From Hirschia sp964351655 (GTDB lineage Bacteria; Pseudomonadota; Alphaproteobacteria; Caulobacterales; Hyphomonadaceae), in the NCBI GenBank assembly GCA_964351655.1, contig CAYGPD010000010.1, positions 15,134 to 79,133 on the forward strand: a DNA stretch of 64,000 bases, given 5' to 3'. The notes under the pieces are model-generated. The model had not been told where the DNA came from and did no database searches. It saw only the letters and a program-made list of their open reading frames with translations. Below, piece after piece: positions 53,526 to 61,212 of the stretch; the stretch's first letter is position 1; each line of letters begins with the position of its first letter. A program made the translations under genes and the position numbers.

Positions 53526-54596
53526 ATGGTCATGACAATACTAGTCTTAATCGGCGCAGTGCTTTTAGTGGCATTGCTTGGTGTGTTGGTCTATCGTGCA
53601 TCTAGAACTTTCGATGCCAACCCTAACCACACTTATGTAGTTCAGTCTCAAGGAGAAATTGTTGGCGCACTTCGTGAGCCTGCAACTCTATGGGACCCTA
53701 AAATGTCTGTGTTGCGCGACAAAGATGCACCCGACATTACCTACCCCTCGAGAAAATCGCAGACAGGTGAATTCTTCACTCGTTCACTTGTAAATCGCAG
53801 GACAGGCCGAATTTCACTTACAGTGAATACATGTACACCTAAACCGTTCCGCAGCATGACATTGGACCGTCACCAATTAGAAATTACTGCCAATGTCGTT
53901 TTCCGTTTAGATATTGAACGAATTCACATAAGCAGTCAGCTAGAAAATTTTGGTGCCACGTTTGCAAATAGAATTGAAAACTTATTTGACAATGAGATTA
54001 CGAGATGCCGAGACGAAGATATTCGTTCTCAACAAACTCTCATTGAGCAAACTGTGACACAAGCATTGAGATCAATAGAGGAAGATACAAAGGGTGACAG
54101 CATGTTGAATGGCATGCCACTAGGTATTAAAATCTATGAAGCGAACTTTTCATTTAAAGAAATCGATACGATGGCTGAAGCACAAGCTGCTCAAGCAGGA
54201 CCAGAAGGTCGCCCCATTGGCCCAATTTGGATTGATCAGCAACACATCGATAAACTTGCAGACACTTTGACAGACCGTACGCCAGAAGTTCGCGATGCAG
54301 TAATGAGAATGATCGAGTTGCAAACTCGACAAAATATTGTTGAAATTCTTGCCAAGTCTGGCGGTTTGGTCGCCTTCACAGCCAAGGAGCTTGGTCTCAA
54401 CGATATTCTTTCAGATGCAAAAGAAGAGCGTGGCGGAGCAAATAAAATGGCTGCTCCTAAATCAAACGTAAACGGGGCGGGTCAGCTCGAAAATAGTAGT
54501 GCCGCGTCCGACGAAGAAAATGAAGAAACTGCGACCTCTAAGGTACCAATTCAGCGTGATTATTATGGTCGCCCGATACCGAAACAACCTTCATAA
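53526..54596 (+). CDS. SPFH/band-7 domain membrane-anchored protein
   Basis: A 356-residue protein with one N-terminal membrane helix (TILVLIGAVLLVALLGVLVY) and a band-7-like domain (about 60-225: LTVNTCTPKPFRSMTLDRHQLEITANVVFRLD in pieces, then ENFGATFANRIENLFDNEITRCRDEDIRS). The C-terminal region is rich in Glu, Ser and Asn and ends in a proline-containing tail. SPFH proteins form membrane microdomains and modulate proteases or channels. It lacks an adjacent NfeD-like partner; the nearest genes are a small acidic protein and a channel-like RyR-domain protein. Function unknown. Confidence 0.72.
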   Translation: MVMTILVLIGAVLLVALLGVLVYRASRTFDANPNHTYVVQSQGEIVGALREPATLWDPKMSVLRDKDAPDITYPSRKSQTGEFFTRSLVNRRTGRISLTVNTCTPKPFRSMTLDRHQLEITANVVFRLDIERIHISSQLENFGATFANRIENLFDNEITRCRDEDIRSQQTLIEQTVTQALRSIEEDTKGDSMLNGMPLGIKIYEANFSFKEIDTMAEAQAAQAGPEGRPIGPIWIDQQHIDKLADTLTDRTPEVRDAVMRMIELQTRQNIVEILAKSGGLVAFTAKELGLNDILSDAKEERGGANKMAAPKSNVNGAGQLENSSAASDEENEETATSKVPIQRDYYGRPIPKQPS

Positions 54597-54801
54597 CAAT
54601 ATTACAGTAGACTTCTCAAAATTAAAAAGGGGCGCCAAGAGAACTCCGCTGCGTTGATAATCCACTACTTATTACAGCAATATGCAATTTTTTACTGTAT
54701 ATTGAAATAGAATCTCTCCTGTTAAGAAAGCGAAAACCACCTGCGTCCATGCTATAAAGTATGGCGCTTAAGAAAGCGCTCAATCTTATTTGGGGATTGA
54801 A

Positions 54802-55050
54802 ATGAAATCTTATGAAGTATTGGCGCGGAGATATTGCGCCTTTCTGGGTGAAGACCCAGACGAAGAAATTGAAGGTCTGCCTATCTGGCGGATAGCTTTG
54901 GCAGACTTAGAAGCTGCAATAAACGCTTTGGAAACATTTGGTGTATCAGCGCGCTCACCCATGACGGAAGAAGATATTGAACTTCCAGATGAGCAAACTC
55001 CTACGGGAATTGCACCACGTTCTCCACCTAAATTGCGTTGTGTAGCTTAG
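54802..55050 (+). CDS. Small acidic hypothetical protein
   Basis: An 82-residue soluble protein: KSYEVLARRYCAFLGEDPDEEIEGLPIWRIALADLEAAINALE with an acidic, proline-rich tail. I do not recognise a family. ATG 54802 was chosen because GGGGAT sits 6 nt upstream; the frame opens at TTG 54790. The 5' leader holds an exact 11-nt direct repeat (TTAAGAAAGCG at 54722 and 54768) and a small hairpin (GCGCTT/AAGCGC, 54764-54779). It ends 13 nt before the convergent end of the RyR-domain channel-like gene. Confidence 0.65.
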   Translation: MKSYEVLARRYCAFLGEDPDEEIEGLPIWRIALADLEAAINALETFGVSARSPMTEEDIELPDEQTPTGIAPRSPPKLRCVA

Positions 55051-55063
55051 AAATATCACCAAA

Positions 55064-56968
55064 TTATTTTGATTTCACCCGATAACCTGCATCCACTATT
55101 TTCGCTATTTGCTGAATCATAGCTCTATCTTGTTCTTTTACTTTTTCATCTAATTTTTCATATTCAATCAAATTGTTATGATGGCGCCGCTTATTGTTAC
55201 GATGCGCACCATAAGACCACCCATTTAAAAGTCGGTCTAACATCCACCTATCGTGTTGAAGTTTTGCTAATCTCTCCAACTCGCTATGATCTTCTAAATC
55301 AAACACATCCACTTTCTCCGGAAGATCAGTACTATCCAGAGCTTCCCCCTTGGCATCACCTGCTTCCAACCACGAATTTAAATCAAATCCTGCTGCATCT
55401 AATGTTGACCGAATATGCGCAGCCACTCTTCTGTTGGAAACTCTATATTCCTCTTCAAGGTAATCCCAATTGTGTTCGATTGAAGAAGTTTGAGCAGTTT
55501 GCTGTTGGGTCATCAGATAAGTTTGGTGGAAAGTTTCTGCTAGCAAATCATAATTTGGTGATAAAAGAGCCGTGCCATCCATCCCTTTCCGCCACGAACC
55601 GAACGGAACCAATTTCAACGCATCAACATATTCATTTTGTTGAAATTTTATCGACTTCCACTCGTTTTCCGAAAGACCATAATGACCAGCACCTTGACGC
55701 ACTTCTTGTAAACCAGTTCCATTGCGGCCGTTCACAAATATCGGTGCATCGAACCAATTTTCTCTTTCCGCACGGTCTTTGATAGCAACTGCAGATACAA
55801 GAGGATGCTGCTCATCTGAAAGTGTAATATAGACAGCGCAAAGCGGCATTTCACCACAACGACTAGTCAAAAACGTTTCAATTCTTGGAGAATAAAGGGT
55901 TAGATCGCCTGATATGAAGGATAAATCCACTGCATTCTTAATTCCTGGGTGACGAGCAACAAATTCAGATGCAAGCTTTTGAGCATTAGGGTCTATGACA
56001 GTCACAGCGATCTTAGAAGGATTGTAACTTACTGAAGTTACTAAAAATTCTCTCATAATTGCTTGGCCTAGATCTTCAAAACCAACAATCAGGATATGTT
56101 GAACAGAGAATTGCTTACGACGTGCTAGCAAATATGGAGGGTGTGCTAACAATACTTGCCGCGCCACGCCTGCTACAAATGAGAATGGCTTCAGCTTTGT
56201 GGCTGGATCTGCCTTGCTTACCCTCTCCAACAGCCATGAATCCATGAAGTGTGTTAGGATCTCGAGACCTGGATACAATTTCCCGATTTCTTGTGCTTGT
56301 GCCCATGTTTCGACATCTGAATTGTGCGCAACGATAATCCGCGTCGCTCTTTTGGCTCCACACATTCTCAAATCGCTGGCAATAGATTTCGTCGCACCGA
56401 TGCAATTTGCATTGTCCATAGAAGTGCAAATATGCGTTACTTTCCGTTTCTGCAGCTTGGCATATTCAAATGCCAATGGGTGATCTCCTACGACAATATC
56501 GTGATCACAACGCGCCCATAAAAATATACGGGATGCTTTTCCCCCCAATGCAAAGAGAAAGAGGCGACCTATCATCAATACAAAAGCTAAAGCACCTGAT
56601 AGTCGCGCTATTTGCAAAGCTAGCGGCATATCTCGTAGAGGTGTTTCAGTATAAATGTCTGATGCAAATATCGCTTTTACGCCTAACTGAACAGCTTCAG
56701 CTATTGTTTGCCAATTTTGACTACCAACTTCACGTAATTGATAAACAGCTTGTCCCGCATTGTATTCCCAATGCCACCATCCATAAATTCCCATTGAAAT
56801 GGCTAAAATAGAAAAACTTAAAAAGACAATCCAATAAAATGTTGCTGCGTTTCTGAACGCGAGCATCTCCAAATATCGTAACCCCATTCGAAGTAGCACA
56901 AGCATAACGCATATCCGTACAATTAGGAAAATGAACTTTAAGCTTAAACCAAGCTCGCAGGCATACAA
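55064..56968 (-). CDS. Channel-like membrane protein with TrkA-type Rossmann regions and a C-terminal RyR domain
   Basis: A 634-residue protein. Membrane segments lie at about 10-28, 43-64 and 117-141. The stretch between the last two (88-106) looks like a K+ channel pore loop, but the filter reads FASDIY, not a GYG type. Two Rossmann-like ligand regions follow: HDIVVGDHPLAFEYAKLQ at about 156, and QHILIVGFEDLGQAIMREFL near 295. Residues 563-634 are an RyR domain: LAKLQHDRWMLDRLLNGWSYG and NNLIEYEKLDEKVKEQDRA. The start at TTG 56968 is uncertain; in-frame ATG codons at 56905 and 56866 are alternatives. RyR domains in bacteria have been linked by genome analysis to nucleotide-signalled conflict systems. 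Divergent from a second RyR-domain gene. Function unknown. Confidence 0.75.
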   Translation of the reverse strand: MYACELGLSLKFIFLIVRICVMLVLLRMGLRYLEMLAFRNAATFYWIVFLSFSILAISMGIYGWWHWEYNAGQAVYQLREVGSQNWQTIAEAVQLGVKAIFASDIYTETPLRDMPLALQIARLSGALAFVLMIGRLFLFALGGKASRIFLWARCDHDIVVGDHPLAFEYAKLQKRKVTHICTSMDNANCIGATKSIASDLRMCGAKRATRIIVAHNSDVETWAQAQEIGKLYPGLEILTHFMDSWLLERVSKADPATKLKPFSFVAGVARQVLLAHPPYLLARRKQFSVQHILIVGFEDLGQAIMREFLVTSVSYNPSKIAVTVIDPNAQKLASEFVARHPGIKNAVDLSFISGDLTLYSPRIETFLTSRCGEMPLCAVYITLSDEQHPLVSAVAIKDRAERENWFDAPIFVNGRNGTGLQEVRQGAGHYGLSENEWKSIKFQQNEYVDALKLVPFGSWRKGMDGTALLSPNYDLLAETFHQTYLMTQQQTAQTSSIEHNWDYLEEEYRVSNRRVAAHIRSTLDAAGFDLNSWLEAGDAKGEALDSTDLPEKVDVFDLEDHSELERLAKLQHDRWMLDRLLNGWSYGAHRNNKRRHHNNLIEYEKLDEKVKEQDRAMIQQIAKIVDAGYRVKSK

Positions 56969-57050
56969 GTCGTTTTAAATTGTGTACAAAGAACAGCTGA
57001 ATAGCCACGATTACTTAGAGTCGCGCCTACCAACTGGAGTCCAAAGTCCA

Positions 57051-57422
57051 ATGGCAAAACCCATTTCAGACGATCAAGTCCAAATAATCGCTCGCGTAAT
57101 GCATGAAGCTATACGCGCATTCCAGATCGCCAATGGTGAACCACCCGCTCCTCACTGGAACCGAGCGCCCAAATGGATGAAAACGGCTACTATCGAGGGG
57201 GTATTATTCAAAATTAAAAATCCAAAAGCTTCGGTTTCTGCTCAACATGATCAATGGATGGAAACCAAGCTTAAAGAAGGATGGAAATTTGGTAAAAAAA
57301 AGGACGGTGCTAAAAAGACCCACCCTTTACTTATCCCTTACGCAGAACTTCCATTTGTTGAACGACAAAAAGATGCTCTTGTGGCCGCAATCATAACATC
57401 ACTGTCAAAGAAAAACTTATAG
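57051..57422 (+). CDS. RyR-domain protein
   Basis: A 123-residue soluble protein. An N-terminal helix (DDQVQIIARVMHEAIRAFQIANGE) leads into an RyR domain: SAQHDQWMETKLKEGWKFG at about 63-81 and KTHPLLIPYAELPFVERQKDALVA at 89-112, the same fold seen at the end of the divergent channel-like protein. Start ATG 57051 has GGAG 11 nt upstream; the frame is open from GTG 56982. The two RyR genes share a short promoter region (about 80 bp). It ends 2 nt before the convergent ZIP gene. No catalytic residues are evident; it may bind the same ligand as its neighbour. Confidence 0.78.
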   Translation: MAKPISDDQVQIIARVMHEAIRAFQIANGEPPAPHWNRAPKWMKTATIEGVLFKIKNPKASVSAQHDQWMETKLKEGWKFGKKKDGAKKTHPLLIPYAELPFVERQKDALVAAIITSLSKKNL

Positions 57423-57424
57423 TT

Positions 57425-58069
57425 CTATCGTTTCCAAATATGTAAACGTGACCTTACCAGATTAAAGCCCGCCCAGCTCACTAGCCCCGCAGCTAACGGG
57501 AATGCCAATTCTAAAAAGGCTTCACCTAACCGATGATCTAATGCAAGTCCTGTCAATGTCCCCAATGGCGTACTTATACCTGCAGCTATAGTCGCAACAA
57601 CTATCGCCAATACTGATCTCGTAAAAACAGCAAAACATAAAACTAAAGTAATTAGCCCTTCCGGTAATTCATGTAGAATCAACCCGATTGATGTGAGTGT
57701 GCCACCACCATGATTATGTTCTAGTGAAGCAACATAGACCATCCCATCAATATAAGAGTGTAGTGCAATGGCGATAATTGGCGTAATCAAATGCGACTTT
57801 GATTTAGATGTCGTCGCGTGCCCTACTTTATCGAGTATGCCACCTAATGCGGCACCTCCAATGATTAGCCCAATTGCTATGCCTCCGAACTCTACGGCTT
57901 CGGGCAGAAGGTGAGTAACCGCAATGGCAGCTAAGAGTACACCACCAGCAAAAGCGGCGTAATCCCCAAAGCGTTCGGCAAGTTTGCGATTTGAAGCAGC
58001 TAACCCAATCCCAACACAAGAAAACACCATCGCCAATAAAGCGAAGCTCAGCGCGACAGGAATGCCCAT
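57425..58069 (-). CDS. ZIP family divalent metal transporter
   Basis: A 214-residue inner-membrane protein with about eight hydrophobic segments. The ZIP metal-site motifs are ALHSYIDGMVYVASLEHNHGGG in helix 4 and LILHELPEGLITLVL in helix 5. These carry the His, Asp and Glu ligands of zinc (or iron) importers such as ZupT. ATG 58069 is used; the frame is open to TTG codons at 58102 and 58114, the latter two near a GGAG. It is divergent from an ABC/DUF3299 operon with a Zur-box-like palindrome between them, supporting zinc uptake. Confidence 0.88.
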   Translation of the reverse strand: MGIPVALSFALLAMVFSCVGIGLAASNRKLAERFGDYAAFAGGVLLAAIAVTHLLPEAVEFGGIAIGLIIGGAALGGILDKVGHATTSKSKSHLITPIIAIALHSYIDGMVYVASLEHNHGGGTLTSIGLILHELPEGLITLVLCFAVFTRSVLAIVVATIAAGISTPLGTLTGLALDHRLGEAFLELAFPLAAGLVSWAGFNLVRSRLHIWKR

Positions 58070-58193
58070 TATGATTTCTAATTCATGTATAATCGCACTC
58101 AATGCCAACTCCAAAAATATTAATTCACGCGTTCACTTTTATGAAATTGCGTTAAAGTGCGCGACCTGTTGGAATAGGCTTTGCGAAGGGAGA

Positions 58194-58208
58194 TGTTATA
58201 TAATAACA
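58194..58208. promoter_or_regulatory. Zur-box-like palindrome
   Basis: TGTTATATAATAACA is a perfect 15-bp palindrome (TGTTAT-ATA-ATAACA) in the 212-bp gap between the divergent ZIP and ABC genes. It closely matches the TGTTATANNATAACA-type core of Zur sites in proteobacteria. Zinc-loaded Zur bound here would repress both transcription units. No zur gene is in the window. Confidence 0.65.
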
Positions 58209-58281
58209 ATATATAGAATGAGCAATATAATTTGCTTTTAAACGCTTATATTTATGTCCGCTAAGATTTAGGCCTTCAAAA

Positions 58282-59001
58282 ATGACTAACTCCCCTCTCG
58301 CGATAGTCGTGAAAAACCTTCATTTTCAATGGAAACCAAACGCCCCGACTTTGGATATTCCACAACTCGAACTTAAAAGCGGTAGCCATACGTTTTTGAA
58401 GGGCGCAAGCGGATCTGGAAAATCCACACTTTTAAGCGTTCTCACAGGTATAATCACTCCACATTCGGGCAATATAGAAATACTAGGCCAAGACTTTCAA
58501 TCTTTATCACAACCACAAAAGGACAAGTTTCGCGCTGAACATATGGGCATTATATTCCAGATGTTCAATCTTCTCCCTTTCTTATCAGTGAGAGATAACA
58601 TTTGTTTGCCCTGTGAGTTTTCTACTGGACGCAAACAAAAAGCTACAACAAAATTTGGAACTATCGAACAAGCAGGCAAACACCTTCTAGATGCGTTAGG
58701 TATGTCTCCTGAGATCTATTGGGATAAGCCGGTAAGTGAGCTTTCCGTTGGACAACAACAACGAGTCGCCGCCGCCAGAGCATTAATTGGTGCTCCCAAA
58801 ATCATCATCGCAGATGAACCAACCTCCGCTCTAGATACAAACAATCGCAATAACTTTATAGAACTTCTTATCCAACAAGCTAACGAAAATGATACAACAC
58901 TGTTGTTCGTAAGTCATGATCAAGCTCTTGCTCCCAATTTTGGAAACCAAATAAATTTGACCGATATAAATCGTGTTTCATCACATGGAGACATGGCATG
59001 A
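58282..59001 (+). CDS. ABC transporter ATP-binding protein (MacB/LolD type)
   Basis: A 239-residue ATPase. Walker A is GASGSGKST, the Q-loop is IFQMFNLL, the signature is LSVGQQQRVAAARAL, Walker B is IIIADEPTSALD and the switch is VSHDQALA. It overlaps the permease gene by 4 nt. With a His-rich FtsX permease and a DUF3299 protein downstream, it recalls the Zur-controlled zrg-type zinc genes described in Vibrio, but I am not certain of orthology. Confidence 0.92.
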   Translation: MTNSPLAIVVKNLHFQWKPNAPTLDIPQLELKSGSHTFLKGASGSGKSTLLSVLTGIITPHSGNIEILGQDFQSLSQPQKDKFRAEHMGIIFQMFNLLPFLSVRDNICLPCEFSTGRKQKATTKFGTIEQAGKHLLDALGMSPEIYWDKPVSELSVGQQQRVAAARALIGAPKIIIADEPTSALDTNNRNNFIELLIQQANENDTTLLFVSHDQALAPNFGNQINLTDINRVSSHGDMA

Positions 59002-60305
59002 TTACCACCATAATTTCCCTAGCTTGGAAAAGCATTTCTGCGCGCAAAACCACGGCGATTTTGACCATTTTGGCAGTCGCCTTAAGTGTGGCGCTTTTCC
59101 TTGGTGTCGAAAAAACGAGGCATGCTGCTCGCACTAGCTTTGAAAGCACTATTTCTGGCGTTGATGCTATTGTGGGTGGGCGTACAGGGCCGATAAATCT
59201 GCTTTTGTTTTCTGTTTTTCGTATAGGCGATGCAACAAGCCCCATGTCATGGGAATCATATGAAGCTATCTCGCGTCGTCCTGATGTTGCTTGGACCATT
59301 CCTATATCTCTTGGAGACAGCCACAAAGGGTTTCGGGTTCTTGGAACGTCACCTGCTTATTTTGAACATTATCAATATGGCAGCAAACAAAACTTAACTG
59401 TCAAAAAAGGACTCACTTTCGACTCTCACGCACTGGAAGTCGTACTTGGCTCAAAGGTGGCTCAGAAACTAGGATATGATCTAGAGACAGAGCTTACTTT
59501 ATCTCATGGTGTCGGGGATGTGTCTTTCCATGAACATGACGAGCAAAAATTCAAAGTCGTAGGTATTCTCGCGCCAACAGGCACGCCTGTGGATCAAACA
59601 GTTCATGTAAGTTTGGAAGCCATTGAGAGAATACACGACACCTCACCCGTCAATATTGGTGAACACGCTCATGAAGATGAACCTGACCATCACCATGAGG
59701 AAGCAGACGATCATCACCAAGAACATGAGCATGAACACGAGCACCTAGAACCGACTTCTCTCAATGCTGTCTTTGTGGGACTAAAATCTCGTGGAGCCGT
59801 TTTACGTTTCAACCGGGAGGTCAACACCTACCCTAAAGAAGCACTGCTTTCTATTATGCCAGGAATGACACTTTCGTCTTTATGGTCAGTCATTGGGTCT
59901 GCTGAAAACGCTCTTAAAGCTATTTCGGTATTTGTCATTTTTGTGGGTCTAGCGACTATTCTTATTTCCATATTCACGACACTGAATGAACGACGTCGGG
60001 AAATGGCGATTTTAAGATCTATGGGCGCTCGGCCGCTTCACATATTCAGTCTCATTATTGCGGAATCTGCGCTCTTAGCATTTGCTGGTGCCGTTGTAGG
60101 GGTTTTAGTCACCCATATATTGCTCGCTATTCTCGCGCCTTGGGTAAGCAATCAATATGGATTAGAATTAAAAGACCTAGGATTTAGCAGTTTTGAGATC
60201 GTTACTATTCTAATAGTGACGCTATTCTCTGCGCTAATGTCACTCTGGCCAGCGGTGCGCGCCTTGAAATCAGCACTTTCTGATGGCTTATCTATACGCC
60301 TATAA
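58998..60305 (+). CDS. FtsX-type ABC permease with His-rich periplasmic loop
   Basis: A 435-residue permease. One N-terminal helix (ISARKTTAILTILAVALSVALFLG), a periplasmic domain, and three C-terminal helices with the FtsX line TTLNERRREMAILRSMGARPLHIF. Within the periplasmic domain, at about residues 220-250, lies a loop of about 30 residues made mostly of His, Glu and Asp (EHAHEDEPDHHHEEADDHHQ as its first part), a typical zinc-binding stretch. Like MacB and LolCE, such proteins usually move or activate periplasmic substrates. The zinc link comes from this loop, the ZIP gene and the Zur-like site. Confidence 0.9.
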   Translation: MITTIISLAWKSISARKTTAILTILAVALSVALFLGVEKTRHAARTSFESTISGVDAIVGGRTGPINLLLFSVFRIGDATSPMSWESYEAISRRPDVAWTIPISLGDSHKGFRVLGTSPAYFEHYQYGSKQNLTVKKGLTFDSHALEVVLGSKVAQKLGYDLETELTLSHGVGDVSFHEHDEQKFKVVGILAPTGTPVDQTVHVSLEAIERIHDTSPVNIGEHAHEDEPDHHHEEADDHHQEHEHEHEHLEPTSLNAVFVGLKSRGAVLRFNREVNTYPKEALLSIMPGMTLSSLWSVIGSAENALKAISVFVIFVGLATILISIFTTLNERRREMAILRSMGARPLHIFSLIIAESALLAFAGAVVGVLVTHILLAILAPWVSNQYGLELKDLGFSSFEIVTILIVTLFSALMSLWPAVRALKSALSDGLSIRL

Positions 60306-60332
60306 AACTTACCTCCCCAAAAGGTCTCAAAC

Positions 60333-60932
60333 ATGTCCTTGAAACATACCCTTATCGTCTCTGCTTTGCTTTGCTGCGCACCCTCAATTTCGTTTGCGCA
60401 AACAACAACAGAAAAAACATATGTCGTCCCGCCTCAAACGGATATTGACCCGTTAGTTTATGTACTACCTGAAGACAAAAACGAGACATTCGAGATTGGC
60501 TGGGACGACCTTCTTCCACCAGGGGAAGAAGAAAGAATTGCAGCCCAAATGCAATCTCAAATGCAGTCTTTGTTTGATGTTTCAGAGGGAGGCGAAGGAG
60601 ATGTCGCTATCCAATTTGGAACACACAATACAGTAAAGGTTCTAGATGGACATAAAATCCGTATCCCTGGCTACACAGTCCCTTTTGAGTTCGCCAAAAA
60701 TGCAGAGATTAAAGAATTTTTGCTCGTGCCATATTATGGAGCATGTTTGCATGCGCCGCCGCCGCCGCCAAATCAGACACTCTATGTAACCACAGACAAG
60801 CCAATCAAACTCAAAGACCTACAGCAAGCTGTATGGATTGAAGGGTATGTCGAAATAGTGAGTACAACAACGGATTTAGCCGAAGCAGCATACACTATCA
60901 AATTAACGGATATTGAAGTTTACGATAACTGA
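60333..60932 (+). CDS. DUF3299 periplasmic protein
   Basis: A 199-residue exported protein; the signal peptide ends near SISFA-QTTT. The DUF3299 signature is present: IRIPGYTVPFEF followed by FLLVPYYGACLHAPPPPPNQ at about 130-149. It follows the permease by 27 nt and is the last gene of the putative zinc operon. DUF3299 proteins are recurrent partners of this ABC pair. The Cys-His of GACLHAPPP is a possible metal site. Confidence 0.88.
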   Translation: MSLKHTLIVSALLCCAPSISFAQTTTEKTYVVPPQTDIDPLVYVLPEDKNETFEIGWDDLLPPGEEERIAAQMQSQMQSLFDVSEGGEGDVAIQFGTHNTVKVLDGHKIRIPGYTVPFEFAKNAEIKEFLLVPYYGACLHAPPPPPNQTLYVTTDKPIKLKDLQQAVWIEGYVEIVSTTTDLAEAAYTIKLTDIEVYDN

Positions 60933-60994
60933 TTTTGCGCGAAGGCGAAAAAAATTCTCTAAACCAGTGAATTAATTGAATTTCAGACTTGCAG

Positions 60995-61019
60995 TCTCCT
61001 AGCAAAACCCGCTAGGAGA
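60995..61019. promoter_or_regulatory. Perfect hairpin between the DUF3299 gene and tRNA-Ser
   Basis: A 9-bp perfect stem (TCTCCTAGC with GCTAGGAGA) around loop AAAACCC. No T run follows, so it is not a standard terminator. It sits 15 nt ahead of tRNA-Ser and may be a processing or termination structure at the operon end. Confidence 0.35.
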
Positions 61020-61033
61020 GTATCCTTGACTAA

Positions 61034-61123
61034 GGAGAGGTGGCCGAGTGGTCGAAGGCGCTCCCCTGCTAAGGGAGTATACCAGCGATGGTATCGAGGG
61101 TTCGAATCCCTTCCTCTCCTCCA
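61034..61123 (+). tRNA. tRNA-Ser (GCT)
   Basis: A 90-nt class II tRNA: acceptor GGAGAGG/CCTCTCC, anticodon stem CTCCC/GGGAG with loop CTGCTAA (anticodon GCT), long variable arm (TATACCAGCGATGGTATC), T arm GAGGG-TTCGAAT-CCCTT and encoded CCA. The discriminator base before CCA is T, whereas bacterial tRNA-Ser normally has G. An integrase gene begins 89 nt downstream, so the 3' end is probably an integration site. Confidence 0.97.
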
Positions 61124-61185
61124 GATCAAGCTAATTCTTTGATTTACTTATTTTTATTGTAATTCAAAGACTTGACCTACACGCG

Positions 61186-61204
61186 TGGTACATAATTTGG
61201 TACA
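61186..61204 (+). repeat. Direct repeat TGGTACA just before the integrase gene
   Basis: Two copies of TGGTACA (61186-61192 and 61198-61204) lie 12 bp apart, within 10-27 bp of the integrase start. A third copy begins the palindrome at 63671. Short repeats beside an integrase are typical arm-type binding sites for the recombinase, or may be an autoregulatory operator. Confidence 0.4.
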
Positions 61205-61212
61205 AAAGCTGC

